NCBI RefSeq assembly: GCF_020509005.1
Contig: NC_063023.1
Location: 1,860,001 to 1,924,000, forward strand
Direction: 5' to 3'
Source of the DNA: Fulvia fulva
Lineage: Eukaryota; Ascomycota; Dothideomycetes; Mycosphaerellales; Mycosphaerellaceae
DNA length: 64,000 nucleotides
In this document: piece after piece, positions 36,121-47,402 of the stretch
Layout: every line of letters begins with the position of its first letter
Position numbering within the stretch: the stretch's first letter is position 1
Translations under genes and position numbers: made by a program
The notes under the pieces: model-generated
Databases searched by the model: none
The model's input: the letters and a program-made list of their open reading frames with translations, nothing else
Told to the model about the DNA's origin: nothing

Positions 36121-39100
36121 TCCCTAGGAATAAGCGACTAAAGGGAGTTATATAATATAGAAGCTCGAGCATCGACGTTACTAAAAGTTTTCTAAACTAA
36201 AGTAATCGTTAATAGATATAGAACTAGTATTATAATCTACTCCGGAGTAGTAGGGAATTTTATCTCCGAGTCTTTTATAAGAAGAAACGGGTTAGCTACC
36301 CTAAAGAAGAAATAGGGTTACGAGTTAATTGTAATAGACGGATTACCGTTACCTAGCGTAGAATAGGAGACGATACTATTACTACTTACTATCTAACGGC
36401 ACTACGAGGAAAGTACCTTAGATATTACTAATATAGCTAGTTATAACATAGTATTAGGTATGCCTTAGTTAAGAAAGTATAACCTAGTTATAGACTAGAA
36501 GAAAGGAGTACTTAAATTCAGGGAATATAATTGCGTTATTAGTATTTAGCCTACGTATTAATAGCGGACGATAGTAGATAAGGTAAGGAAACAGCTTAAC
36601 GTATTTAAGCTTACGCCAAATAGAAGGACAGAAGAACCACCTTCGACCGGGACAGATACTAGCGTAGGGCCGCCGGATTACGAAGCTACCGGAACGGATA
36701 GATATAACGTACTATTAAAGGATACTAGTATATCGGAACTAGCTATCCCTAAAGAGTACCTTAAGTAGAAAAGACTCTTCGAAGAGGAAAAAGGCAAAGA
36801 TATACTTCCTAAGTACCGCCTATAGGATTATAAGATAAATATTTAGCTAGGGAAAGAGCCTCTATAGAGACCTCTATATTAGATGTCCAAAAAGAGCTAG
36901 AAACCCTACGAGAATAGCTAAAGGAGAAACTCGCTAAAGGATAGATAAGACGATCTACCTCTAGCGCGGGAACTCTATATATATTTGTTCTAAAACTAAA
37001 CGGGAAACTACGACTCGTATAAGGCTACCGGAAGTTAAACGAGATTATAATTAAGAACCGATACCTACTACTAAATATCGAAGAAGTATAAGATAGACTT
37101 ACTAGATCGGACTAGTACACGAAAATTGACCTACGAGACGCCTTCTACGCTATACGGATAGTAGAAGGAGAAGAATAGAAAACCGTATTTAGGACCCGAT
37201 ACGGACTCTACGAGTTCCTAGTTATGCCTATAGGTCTGACTAATACACCCGTATCCTATTAAGACCTAGTTAATAAGATACTAAGAGGCCTTCTTGACGT
37301 ATACGTTATTGCCTATATAGACGACATCCTTGTCTATACTAAGGGATTATTATAGGATTACGTTACGAAAGTCTAGGACGTCTTTAAACAGCTTACTCGA
37401 GTAGGGTTTAAGACGGTACTAGAGAAATACGAGTTCTATAAGAAATAGGTTAAGTTCTTAGAATTCATTATTAGTATAATAGGAATCCAAATCGACCTAG
37501 TAAAGATATAATCCATTCGAGAATAGCTAGAACCGGCTAATATTAAGGACGTATAATTATTCTTAGGACTAGTAAACTATAACCGGAAGTTTATTAATGA
37601 TTATTCTAAGACAGCCGCGGCTATAACCGTACTTATACGGAAAGACACCAAGTAGATATAGGGTAATAGAGAAAAACAGGCGTTTAACCTACTTAAGGAA
37701 CAATACGCCTCTATACCTATACTTCAATTGTTCGACGGTACGAAAGAAGTCTAGATCGAAACGGACGTATCGGATATAGCTATAGGAGTATACCTTACGT
37801 AGGAGCATAATAGGAGACGACACCTAGTGGCCTATTACTCGAGAAAAATGACACCCGCGGAACAAAACTACGATATCTATAATAAGGAACTTCTCGCTAT
37901 TATCGCTACTATATAGTACTAGAGAGTATACGCGGAAGGAGTACCTAAGCTAACAATTCTTTCTAATTATAAGAATCTCACTTACTTCACTACGACAAAA
38001 GTATTGACCCGAAGATAGGCCCGCTAGTCGGAACTACTCGGATAGTATAAGTTCGAAATCCGCTATACCGTAGGAAAGGACAATATTAGGGCCGACGTAC
38101 TAAGCCGAAGAAGCGACTATATAGAAGTAAAGGAACTAGTACGATAATAATTACTTAAGGCCAATCTAGATAGAAGCCTAAGCGCTAATATAAAGGAGTT
38201 TAATAATATAGTATACGTTCTTTAGGATACGGAAGAATAGTTCCTACTAGTATAAGGGAAATATTAAGTACCGAAAGAACGGGAATAAGAATATATATGT
38301 CAACACTACGACAATAATACGTATAGACATCCTAGAACTACAAAGACTCTCGAGATTATGTAGCGTAGCTTCTTATTTCTATAGATAAGACAAAAGGTGC
38401 TATAGTATATTAGAGAGTATATATACTACTAGCGGAACAAGGCTATATGATACAAGAAATATAGACAAATACAATTCAGGACGCTACCGACGTAACTATA
38501 GGACGAAGTAACTATAGACTTTATTACTAAGTTACCTAACTTAATAGATAAAGCGACGAGTATAACCTACGATATAATCCTAGTTATAGTCGATCGCTTA
38601 ACTAAATATATACACTTTATACCTACGAGCGAAACTTATATAGTAGAACAACTCGGATACCTCGTTCTAGACAAGTTAGTTAGATACTACGGATTTCCTA
38701 AGGTCTTTATTATAGATAGGGACAAGCTGTTTACGTCAAACTATTAGAGAACGCTAGTAGCTAAGATCGGAATCAAATATAAACTATCTATAGTATACTA
38801 CCTATAGACGGATAGTTAGACCGAGAGGGCAAACTAAACATTAGAATAATACCTACGGCACTACGTTAACTACGCGTAGGACAATTAGGTATCACTCCTA
38901 CCTATAGTATAACTAGCCTTAAATAATCACAAGTCCAAAACTATAGACGAAACTCCTTTCTTCGCAAACTACGGAAAGCATCCTATACTATTCGGTAAAG
39001 AGGGACAACACCCGTAAGTAGAAAGAGCTATTACTATAACATCGGACGAAAAAACACGACACATTCGAAAGCCCTTATTAAGGCCATTTTAACGATCTAT

Positions 39101-39349
39101 AAGGCAGGCTACTACCCCTAGAATTAAGGGAGTTCTACCTTATTTAAGTTAGATAGCTTGAAGTTCTCTTTACCCTATTTCTTTAGCTCTATAGCCCTAA
39201 ACGCCGCGGAGGTTCTTAGCTACATTGAGCAACTCCTAGGTAATAGTAGCCTAGGCTACGGTACTACCGGCGTATACGGCTCTATAGGCGAAGCCCCTCT
39301 AAGACAACTAGTAGTAACTTATAGAGGACGCAAAAAATATAGAAACTAA

Positions 39350-40500
39350 CGATTAGCTCCTATACCGGTCTCTATAGGTAATAATTACTTAGCTACGTAC
39401 GGCGCTTATACTATCGTATTACTAAGGGCAATAAAAAATAAGGACGACGTCTTAGGCGATTAGTAAGGCCACCCGGAATCAACACCCCTATAGCTAGGCA
39501 TCGGTCGCGGCTTCGATACTAGGCCCCCGCCTAACGTACGATATAGTTACGATCCGTATTATAGTAAAGGAAGACTAGGCCGAAGTGGCGAAGCTATCGA
39601 ATAAGGAGCTCGTCTAGCGAAGTAATTAACTAGGGGTAGTCGTAGTGAACTAATAGTCTAATAGTACTCTATAGATCTATACTAGCTCTACTACTGCTAG
39701 GAGGCACCTAGAGGCATAGCTATAGTAGGCATCTAAGGTTACGGTATTAGCGAAGGTCTTAACGAAGCAATTTACGATCCTAGTCCACGATATACCTAAA
39801 GAGTTCGACCTAACTAAGGTCACCTACGTACTCTCTAAGAGGATAACCCGGTCACTCTTAACTCTCTAATCTAGAAGGCAACTTGGCTCTATAGGAAATG
39901 GCTAGAAGGTAAGAAGGCCTCGGCACTAATCGTATAGCTATAAGACGCAAAAGCGGCGGATCTAGTAATAGAACAAGGCCTGATCTAGTAATATAGCCTT
40001 AAGATAGTAGAAAAGCACTCCTTATCCTTCCGTATCCTCTAATACTTTAAATACTAATAGTATAGATACCAAACCTATACGTATATAATCAAGTAGGCCT
40101 ACTCGAACTATATAGGAGACCACTTGTCTAGGGACTATATATCGGCTACGAGGCGGTACGCGAACTGTCCGGGGCACTACCTATCGTATAGCGCGGAATG
40201 CCCGTAGCAGACACTAGCGAAAAACAAGGTAATCACAAATAGAACCGTCGCCCTAAGATTCTACGGCGACCGTAAGGCTAGTCTATACCGGAACTAGCTA
40301 GCGGCGGCCGGGTATAAGCGCCCTAGGGCTGAGAATAATATAAAGGATATATAACCTAGGGCGTACGGGAGGCTACGTACTCTACTAGTTACGGCGAGGG
40401 AATCTAACTAGGCCCGGCTCCCCTTTAGTATATAACCGATAGGCGTAGACTAGGACGCGCTAGGTAATAGGATATAGGACATTATAGAGGAAATGATTGT
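39350..40500 (+). pseudogene. LINE ORF1 with zinc knuckles
   Basis: Counterpart of the ORF1 at 63300-64000. The C-terminal Cys-rich block (about 40020-40225) reads YFKYQQYRYQT, YSNYIGDHLSRDY and YANCPGHYLSYSAEC, with several Cys changed to Tyr. A 4-bp deletion near 39813 relative to the 63.6-kb copy shifts the frame, so this copy is broken by more than RIP. Confidence 0.6.
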
Positions 40501-40529
40501 CGATAATAATAACTAGCCTCGATACGCTT

Positions 40530-43500
40530 AGTATTATCTAGTATAACGTTAACTATAGTAAGGATATAGTATAGAACCATTTCCTATACAAGGCGGACCC
40601 GTACGTCTACTACGTCCTAGTAATCTAGGAGCTATAGATTAACCCGTACTATAAGAGACTAACGACCTACAAGTTACTAGGCTATACGATATACCTACGA
40701 AGCGACGGTAGACCCCGTAAGTGCTTCTATATTAGTAAGGACATACTAGAATCCGAATAGGAGGTAGTATACTACGTAGACGAAGAAGGTAGGGGAGATA
40801 TTACCTCCCTCTACGTAGGTAGTACTAAGATATACAACATATATATACAGCCGCTAGCCTCGAGGTCTAGCCGCGACCTTAGGGTCTATAGACACCTAGA
40901 CAGTACGCTTAAGAGAAAAGGCTGCTATATCGTAGTAGGAGACTTTAATATATACTACCCTTCCTAGAAAAGCCTTATATAGCCGCACCCTATTGCCGAC
41001 AAAGTAATCGACTTGATAGCGAGTAACGTAATTGCGCTTAATACCCCGAAGGACCTAGGTACCTAGAAGAGAGGGGGACTCTAAGGTACGATCGACTTCT
41101 CCTAGATCTTAGATAGCTACTACTATATAGTAACCTACTATAGGATCGAATATAAACTCGAGGCGTCGTTATACTATATACTAGTTAGGACCTCTATTAC
41201 GATATAGATATAATATATACTAGTAAGAACCTCTAAGCTAAACTAGGGAAAGGCCTACTAGGCCAAAATCTAGGTATACCTCGACGACTCCGAGAGGCTA
41301 GTCTAGATCGCGTAGTAGCAATATAATAGTAAAGACGAGATAGACGAGGCAGTCTAAGGGTTAATAGACGAAATAAGAAAAGCAACCTTACTCTACGTTC
41401 CGCTTACCTAACTAACAATATAGTCTAAACTATACTAGACGCCGAAGTATACTACGATAGTAAGAGAAGTAAGGAGAGCCCGCCGGGTATAGACGAGCAG
41501 CTATAGCGAGGAGGCCTAGAACGTATATAGGGAGGTATACTAATAGAAGAAAGCTACGATACGGAGGGAGAAAGTAGTCGGCTAGAGAGCTATAGTAGAA
41601 GAAATTGCCGACAAGCTAGCGAGGATATAGAAGCTAGCGAAATGGGCCCGATAGGACCCTATATAGGGCCCCTCCTTCTCTATCCTAGCGCTATAATCGC
41701 CTAGTAGCCCGGTTAGCGACCCCGAGGCTAAGGCGCGTCTACTAGCTAGTAAGTTCTTCCCGCCCCTAGTCGAGGCTAATCTAAGCGACATAAACAGCTC
41801 TACTCCCCTAGCCCCTAGTATAGCGGTCTAATAGAATATATCCGAGGGAGATATTACCGCTATACTTAGGAAGTTACCGGCGAAGAAAGCCCCGGGGCCG
41901 GATAGGATCCTAAACGAACTACTAAAGAAGTGTAGAGATCAACTAGCCCTAGTAGTTATAGCGATCTTTAACGCCTACCTATAGACCGGATACCACCCGA
42001 TAGTATTTAAATAATCGACGACAGTAGTCCTACGTAAGCCGCAAAAGGAAGACTATACGTAGATAAAGTCGTCCCGCCTAATTGCGCTCCTTAATACTCT
42101 TAGGAAGGCGCTTAAGAAGCTAGTTATAACGAGACTCTCGGAGGCGGTAGAGGAGTACTCCCTACTCCCGGACACCTAGATAGGTACGCGCCTATAGCGG
42201 TCGACGCTATCCGTAATAGAACTTATCACCTCTTAGGTAAAGGCTATCTAGTATAGGAATAGGGACAAGGTGGCATCCTTACTTAGCCTAGACATATCGG
42301 GAGCCTTCGACTACGTGTTATACCCGCGGCTACTCTATATCCTAAGGTCGAAAGGACTCCCTAAGTAGCTTGTTAAGTTTGTACGGTCCTACCTCTAAAA
42401 CCGTAGCACGTCGATCCTAGTCGGTTAGTATAAAAGCCTATTTTAAGTAGTCTATACTAGAATCCCGTAAGGCTTAACGCTAGTACCTATCCTGTTCCTC
42501 TTCTTTATAGCGACGCTACTCCTAGCCCTAGAATCCTAGAACACCGCTACGAGCGGCTTCGTAGACGACATAAACATCCTAGCGTAGTCTTCCTCGACTA
42601 AGGAGAACTATAGGCTACTAGAAGAGAAGTATAAGATCTACGAGGACTAGGCTAGGAGGTATAGGGCCCGGTTTGCCCTAGAAAAATACAATCTAATATA
42701 CTTTACGCGCCGGCTACGGTTCCACAATATATATACTTCTATCTAGATATAGGGGCATACGACTAACCCGGTAAATCAGCTTAGGATCCTCGGACTATAG
42801 GTAGACCCAGCGCTACGGTAGAGGAAGTACGTATAGGTAATATTACGGAAAGCTAAACAGAATATAGCATTATACTAGAGGCTTACTGCGTCTATATAGG
42901 GGGCGGACTTTCGGTAGTTACGACTTCTATATACGGCTATTATACGGCTAGTCCTTACCTATAGTAGCTAAGTATAGTCCTTAGGCGAGAGGGCCTACCT
43001 ATTAAAGGGACTCGTTACGCCGCTAGTAAAGATCTAAAACCAATGCCTAAGGAAGGTCACCGGGGTATATAAGTCGACACTAACGAGGATACTTAAGTAC
43101 GAGACCGCTATACCGCCGATCGACCTATATATCTAGGGACTACGGACTTCCTACTTAGGCAAGTCGGTATAGTACCTAGTATAGAAGGTTATTGCTAGTA
43201 TAGTCGTAAGGGCCCGCGAATTAGTACTAGCGTATAAGGGCATTCGACCTGGAAACGAGCCGAACTACCGGGTAAGGGATAAATAGCTAGTAATATAATA
43301 GGAGGGTAAGAAATTGTTTATAGAGCAACTATAGAAAGAGAGGTAGAACAACTAGGTTGTAGGGCATAGTAGACGCCCTTAGCTAGCGGGACAACCTAAG
43401 GAATAGTTAGCTACAAAATCCGCGGTCAAGTACCCCCCGAAGCTTATCTACTACCGCCTTATAAGGGTATAGAGTAGTATAGTAACCTAACTACGAAGCG

Positions 43501-43821
43501 AACGTATCGGCCTCTAGGTGTACCTATTATAGAGGAAGGTTCCAGAATATACAAATACTAGCTACCCCTACGGCTATTACTCCTAGAATATACGGTACGT
43601 ACTCCTCGTCTATTCGAGGTAGTCGCTAGGAAGGGGGGAGTAGATAGTAAAGGCGAGGAACCGGACGATTAGGGCACTTCTTAATAACGTTAAGGACCTA
43701 CGGCGTATTACGAACTAGATACTAGACAAGGGCTCGCTAGAACAGTACCGCCTAGTAGGAGTAGTATAGGAAGAGAGGACACGGCGTAGCGCGACGAGAT
43801 CGGCTAGGAGCGGGGGCTAAC
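40530..43821 (+). pseudogene. LINE ORF2: endonuclease and reverse transcriptase
   Basis: AP-endonuclease motifs: YNVNYSKDIVQ near 40545, VVGDFNIYYP near 40937, GTIDFSQILD near 41087. RT: KKAPGPDRILN near 41883, SLLSLDISGAFDYV near 42280, and the catalytic SGFVDDINIL near 42555. The C-terminal Cys-rich end (YPYGYYSQNIRYVLL) is near 43565-43610. The order and the FVDD box match the LINE at 29060-32407, but the proteins have clearly diverged. Many TAG/TAA. The end near 43821 is approximate. Confidence 0.75.
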
Positions 43822-44439
43822 GGGGTAGTAATATAGACTACGTACGTTTAGAGGGAAAGCTAATCTAGATAAGGAGAAGTCGGGGCGGGAAAGGTTTTCA
43901 CCTATTCGGGTTTCCCTTTATATATAATAATAGATATATACCTATATAGGCCGAGTAGGGTCCTAGAATAGGGGAATAACAAATCTAATCTAATCTATAA
44001 TATCGGACCTACGAAAGGTATATAAAGACATAAACAAGTAAATCACGAAGATATAGAACAAGCTCTCCGTATATAAAAGTCGGACTATTTCTCGTTAAAG
44101 AGTTACGAGGACCGGTTAACTACCGACTATAACTACTAAAGGACGTAAAAATCTACCTAGTGTTCTACATTTCTAGGTTAGAACTAGTAGACCCTAAGAC
44201 GTTATACTAAGAAACATTCTACTTCTAACTAGAGGAAGAAAACGAATTGAAAGTCGAAAGGATCCTAGATAAGAAGGGTTAGCGATACCTTATTAAGTAG
44301 AAAGGATACGACGACTTAGAAAATACCTAGGAACAAAAGGGGAACCTAACTAACTATTAATAAAAGCTCCGAGAATACGAGAAACAACGAGTATATACTA
44401 CTACGACCGACTACTCTCCGTAAGAGGGGATAGGAGGGA

Positions 44440-44958
44440 AGAATCGGCCTAGGGTACGATACTAGAAATCCTTACCTAGTCCTCTACCGACATCTTAATA
44501 ATGTTATAAAACAGAAAGGGCGTAGAAGAGGCCTCGACACTAGACGACTACTCTAATAGGGACAGCTCCTCCCGTACCTCTTCCTCCTCTAAAGAATCGA
44601 GCTTAGACGCGACCGCGTTATCGGTACGACGCTTAGCTAGATAAAGTTATTTCCGAAGACGGATCTTACGTATCTTTAGACGTACCTCCTCTTCCTTAAT
44701 CTTTTCTAACTCTAACTTAAGCTTATTACGAGAATCGCGTAAACGCTCCTAATTAGTACGCGTAAGGTATATATTATAATCCTTATACTCCTTCCTAATA
44801 TAAGCCGAAGACTTTCCCGACCGGGTACCTACGATATACTTTTAGACCGCTCTAGACGACCGCGCCTTCTAATAATTAGAACAAGGAGCCATTTCGATAC
44901 CTAACGATTTAGTTTTAAGAGTAAGGCATTAGCGACGTTTAGAAGAAGAAGACGACAT
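44440..44958 (-). pseudogene. Antisense ORF downstream of W pol (about 170 codons), unknown function
   Basis: The minus strand from ATG (44956-44958) reads MSSSSSKRR... in one phase with only TAG/TAA stops. There is a highly charged helical segment (RNKLKLELEKIKEEEVRLKI, about 44690-44750) and an acidic patch (LDSLEEEEVREELSLLE, about 44560-44610). It lies between the pol end and the 3' LTR and is convergent with pol. I recognise no family. Charged coiled-coil content could suggest an accessory protein; that is inference. Confidence 0.5.
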
Positions 44959-45033
44959 CCTTAGGAGAGCAATCTATAGGAATCACCCGCTATAAGTAAG
45001 CTTCGGGACGAAGCTAGACTATTAGGGCGATAG

Positions 45034-45396
45034 TGTTATAGTTTGGTTACGACGCGCCTAGGGATCTAGAAAGTTAGGTAACTACTAGGCTAAGCGCTTA
45101 GTAAAGGATCGCTTAGAGTGCTTAGACTATATAAGGTGATTAGACTAATTAGACTGCTTATACTTAGACTACTTAGACTACTCGGATAGGTAGTAGGATT
45201 TCCTTTATACTTAGGAACGACGAGATACCCTTATAGCTTCGAGGCGTTCAACTTATATTACGATCTTACTAATTAGAGTACGACCTCTACTCTAATTATT
45301 ACACTTTACTCTTAGCCCGCCTTAGCCTCTCTAAAGAATACCGCTACGTAACTTAACTCTTCTCTTTTAAGACTAGCCCTAGAACGAGACATAATA
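45034..45396 (+). repeat. 3' LTR of W (363 bp), holds the empty Fot1 site
   Basis: TGTTATAGTTTGG...ACATAATA. Same as the 5' LTR without the transposon. Followed by the TSD gtata (45397-45401). Confidence 0.9.
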
Positions 45397-45762
45397 GTAT
45401 ATCGGGCTTTAGGCCGGCTAAAACCTTACGTAGGTAGGTAAAGTTATCTAGTAGGGGAGTAATATAGCTCCTAGTTAGCCTAAGCGACCTAATAAAGGTC
45501 CTAATACTCCTAGTTTAACGGGTAGTCTCCTACTTACGCTAGATCTACTCCTAATAGTCTAGGTCGACTATAAAGTTAGAGATCTACGTAATTATATCGT
45601 TAAAATCGCCGTGCCTAAGATAAGGGGGCTTTAGGCGCGTTTCTTTGATAGCTTTAAACTATAACTAGTTAAAGTCGCTACTAACGATATCACGTTAGAA
45701 GTATAGGAAGTTATTATACGGGCTTATACAGGGGGTTTCAAAAGCAGGTTATATATTGTATA
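45397..45762 (-). pseudogene. Z' gag 5' part (part 1) and leader
   Basis: Reverse complement of bases 1-180 of element Z plus about 150 bp further upstream in gag and leader. A minus-strand frame is open apart from TAG/TAA (for example RLKPPYLRHGDFNDIIT). It connects to 11453 across W. Confidence 0.65.
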
Positions 45763-45894
45763 TGTCTATCTAGAATAGACAATTGTTGCTCTTAAAGAGG
45801 CTATAGGTAACTAATTAGTCACCTAATTCTTAGCGTACGTAGCCTCAAGTTTTAATAATAGGATGTTGCCTATATATACGCTCGGATCGCGACA
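45763..45894 (-). repeat. 5' LTR of Z' (132 bp)
   Basis: Ends TGTCTATC and GCGACA (TGTC/GACA). Matches 9132-9263 and is less RIPped. Confidence 0.75.
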
Positions 45895-46987
45895 CACCCC
45901 CTTAGCTCGTACGCTAGAGTAAATGAGCTGATTTCTATATAATCGCGTGCACCCTGTCATAACTACCCCCCCTACCTATAGTAGTAACGTCAGGCCCTCG
46001 GTATTGCTACTACTATAGTAAGGGTAAGTCAGCTATTTCAAGTAAAGTGAGCTAAGGTGAGTAAGGTGAGCTTTGTACCCCTTCCCTTATTCCTTACTTT
46101 CACTACTACTATTGTTACCTATATAATAAAGTATAGAATATATAACTATTACTGGTAAGATAGCTTAGGTAATAGTCCCGTTATACGGACTTTTACTTAA
46201 GTATATAATCATCTTACTTACCGGCAAACATTAGAGGTCCTAAGTTTAATCTAGGGGTAGCCTTAGTCCTATCGTATACTTAAACATATATTGTCGTCCG
46301 CTTAACTTATTAAATTGTCCGATAATTACTCTATACTAAGTTATTTCGCTCCGGCGAATAGTAAGAGAGCTCGCTCTGCCCCTAGGAAGTATAAGATACT
46401 AGTTAGTGGCGCAATATACTAGGCTGTCTACGATAGAGCTTATACTATATAAGGTATAATAGGGCTCTAATAGGTAATACCGGAGCAACGGTATTAGAAA
46501 GTTAAAAAGGCACCTTTGGGGTGCCTTACTTTCTACACTTTTAAAGGTTATCACCTTAGGGTAGTGACACCTTTTTGTTTTAGGCAAGTGTATACTATTT
46601 ATAAGGTACGAAAGTAGCGGATAATATAGTAATAAGGTAGTAGTGTTATTACTAGTAGTAAGTTAGAGGCGTTTCTCGCTTTCTAATTAGACGCGCTACT
46701 TTTATCGCGCGCGTACGCTACTACTAGTAACAGGGGTGTTTCTCGCCCTTACGCTATTAGCTAATAGGAGTCCGAGAAATACCTATTAATAATAGTACTA
46801 GGGCCGTACCGGTGAATAGTAGATACTTTACCCTAGCTTCGTTATCGTCTATAGTATTAGTAGCTACTAGTAGCCGTGTTTTACGCCTACTAGCGCTTCT
46901 AGAGAGGTGTCCGTAAAGATAAAGCCTTTCGGTGTTCGTTTCGAGATAAGGTAAGGCCGCTACTACGGGCTTCTTAAGCGTCTATTA
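45895..46987 (-). repeat. Probable 3' LTR/flank of copia C3; otherwise nothing recognised
   Basis: About 1.1 kb without a recognisable gene. On the minus strand the C3 pol frame passes a purine-rich AGGAGGTAACGGGC near 46988-47001, which could be a polypurine tract, so an LTR should start at about 46987. Its other end is not defined because no second copy is present. Short duplicated AAGGTGAG units lie near 46050-46070. Confidence 0.35.
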
Positions 46988-47080
46988 GCCCGTTACCTCC
47001 TAATACGGCTATAGAGGGCACTAAGGTACGTAGGTCTACGCCTTTCTTAGCTATATTAAGTAGCTTAACAAAGTGCTTAT

Positions 47081-47264
47081 TGTTACGGGCAGCCCGCGAC
47101 CCCTCACTATAGCTACGTCGGCCCGGCTGAACCGCGGACCTTCTATATCGGGTTAGCGCGGCTTGGCTTTGCTTTATAACTTCGCCGCGCCTCGCGCTCC
47201 TCTTTCGTAGCTTCGTAGAACAACAACTATCTCATTTAGACCCTATAGTACGCGCGCCCTTACA
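47081..47264 (+). repeat. 5' LTR of X2
   Basis: TGTTACGGGCAGCCC...CCCTTACA, 184 bp. Confidence 0.9.
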
Positions 47265-47275
47265 GTTTGTTCTAC
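47175..47275 (+). promoter_or_regulatory. X2 promoter core and candidate self-priming pair
   Basis: TATAA at 47175-47179; GTAGAACAA at 47215-47223, 40 bp downstream; GTTTGTTCTAC at 47265-47275, immediately after the LTR. The 9-mer GTAGAACAA is complementary to TTGTTCTAC (47267-47275). The layout fits RNA-5'-end self-priming as in Tf1/sushi elements. Confidence 0.45.
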
Positions 47276-47402
47276 CTTACTACCTAGATCGCGGATCTAG
47301 GTAAGGGACGCGTAACAATAGGAACAGACAGAACCGTAGAACTCGAGAACGCGTAGAGCCGCATTAGAACATAGAACACGGTAAGGCGTATAGCGCGTAG
47401 AT

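Larger units (their letters stand above)
39103..43992 (+). mobile_element. LINE in W integrase region
   Basis: 4890 bp, flanked by ATCTATAA (39095-39102 and 43993-44000), 3' tail of AATCT units. The 5' end (GGCAGGCTACTACCCC) matches the LINE beginning at 62918. Excising it restores the continuity of the W pol region. ORF1 and ORF2 follow on the + strand. Heavily RIPped, so an older insertion than the Tad-like LINE in X. Confidence 0.8.
36130..44490 (+). pseudogene. Pol of W (PR-RT-RNase H-IN-chromodomain), split by a LINE
   Basis: The protease core near 36215-36260 reads IIIYSGVVGNFIS; the active-site Asp is Tyr here, which is not a RIP change. RT runs 36880-37560 with an intact [10 protein letters not shown] near 37313. 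RNase H is at 37745-38120 (IETDVSDIAIG; VGKDNIRADVLSRR). The integrase zinc region is at 38290-38450 and the core at 38515-38850 (TIDFITKLP, DRDKLFTSN, TERANQTLEQ). A LINE interrupts at 39103-43992. Then a GPY-like region and a chromodomain at about 44245-44350 (VERILDKKG, RYLIK, KGYDDLENT), with aromatic Trp positions RIPped to TAG. Confidence 0.8.
11454..45396 (+). mobile_element. Chromodomain Ty3/gypsy element W (chromovirus), with nested insertions
   Basis: The 5' LTR (11454-13684 including a 1.87-kb transposon) and the 3' LTR (45034-45396) are both 363 bp once the transposon and one TA are removed. The 5-bp TSD gtata flanks the element, which splits Z' gag. Gag, protease, RT, RNase H, integrase and a chromodomain are on the + strand, broken by a copia, element X and a LINE. 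Without insertions W would be roughly 7-8 kb. Heavy RIP throughout. Confidence 0.85.
9132..45894 (-). mobile_element. LTR element Z' (132-bp LTRs), split by nested insertions
   Basis: Two 132-bp direct repeats with TGTC...GACA termini (9132-9263 and 45763-45894) flank minus-strand pieces of family Z gag at 45397-45735, 11368-11453 and 9264-9792. Removing the W and Y1 insertions makes these pieces contiguous. The body stops about 250 bp beyond the gag knuckle and joins the left LTR directly, so most of pol is missing. I find no matching 5-bp duplication outside the LTRs. Internal deletion or LTR-mediated rearrangement is likely. Confidence 0.65.

Noticed and set aside
9127..45899. TSD for Z' (atata versus caccc)
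   Set aside because: The five bases outside the two LTRs do not match, so simple integration is not supported.
46399..46587. 62-codon minus ORF
   Set aside because: Lies in the presumed C3 LTR; no start context, domain or conservation to support it.
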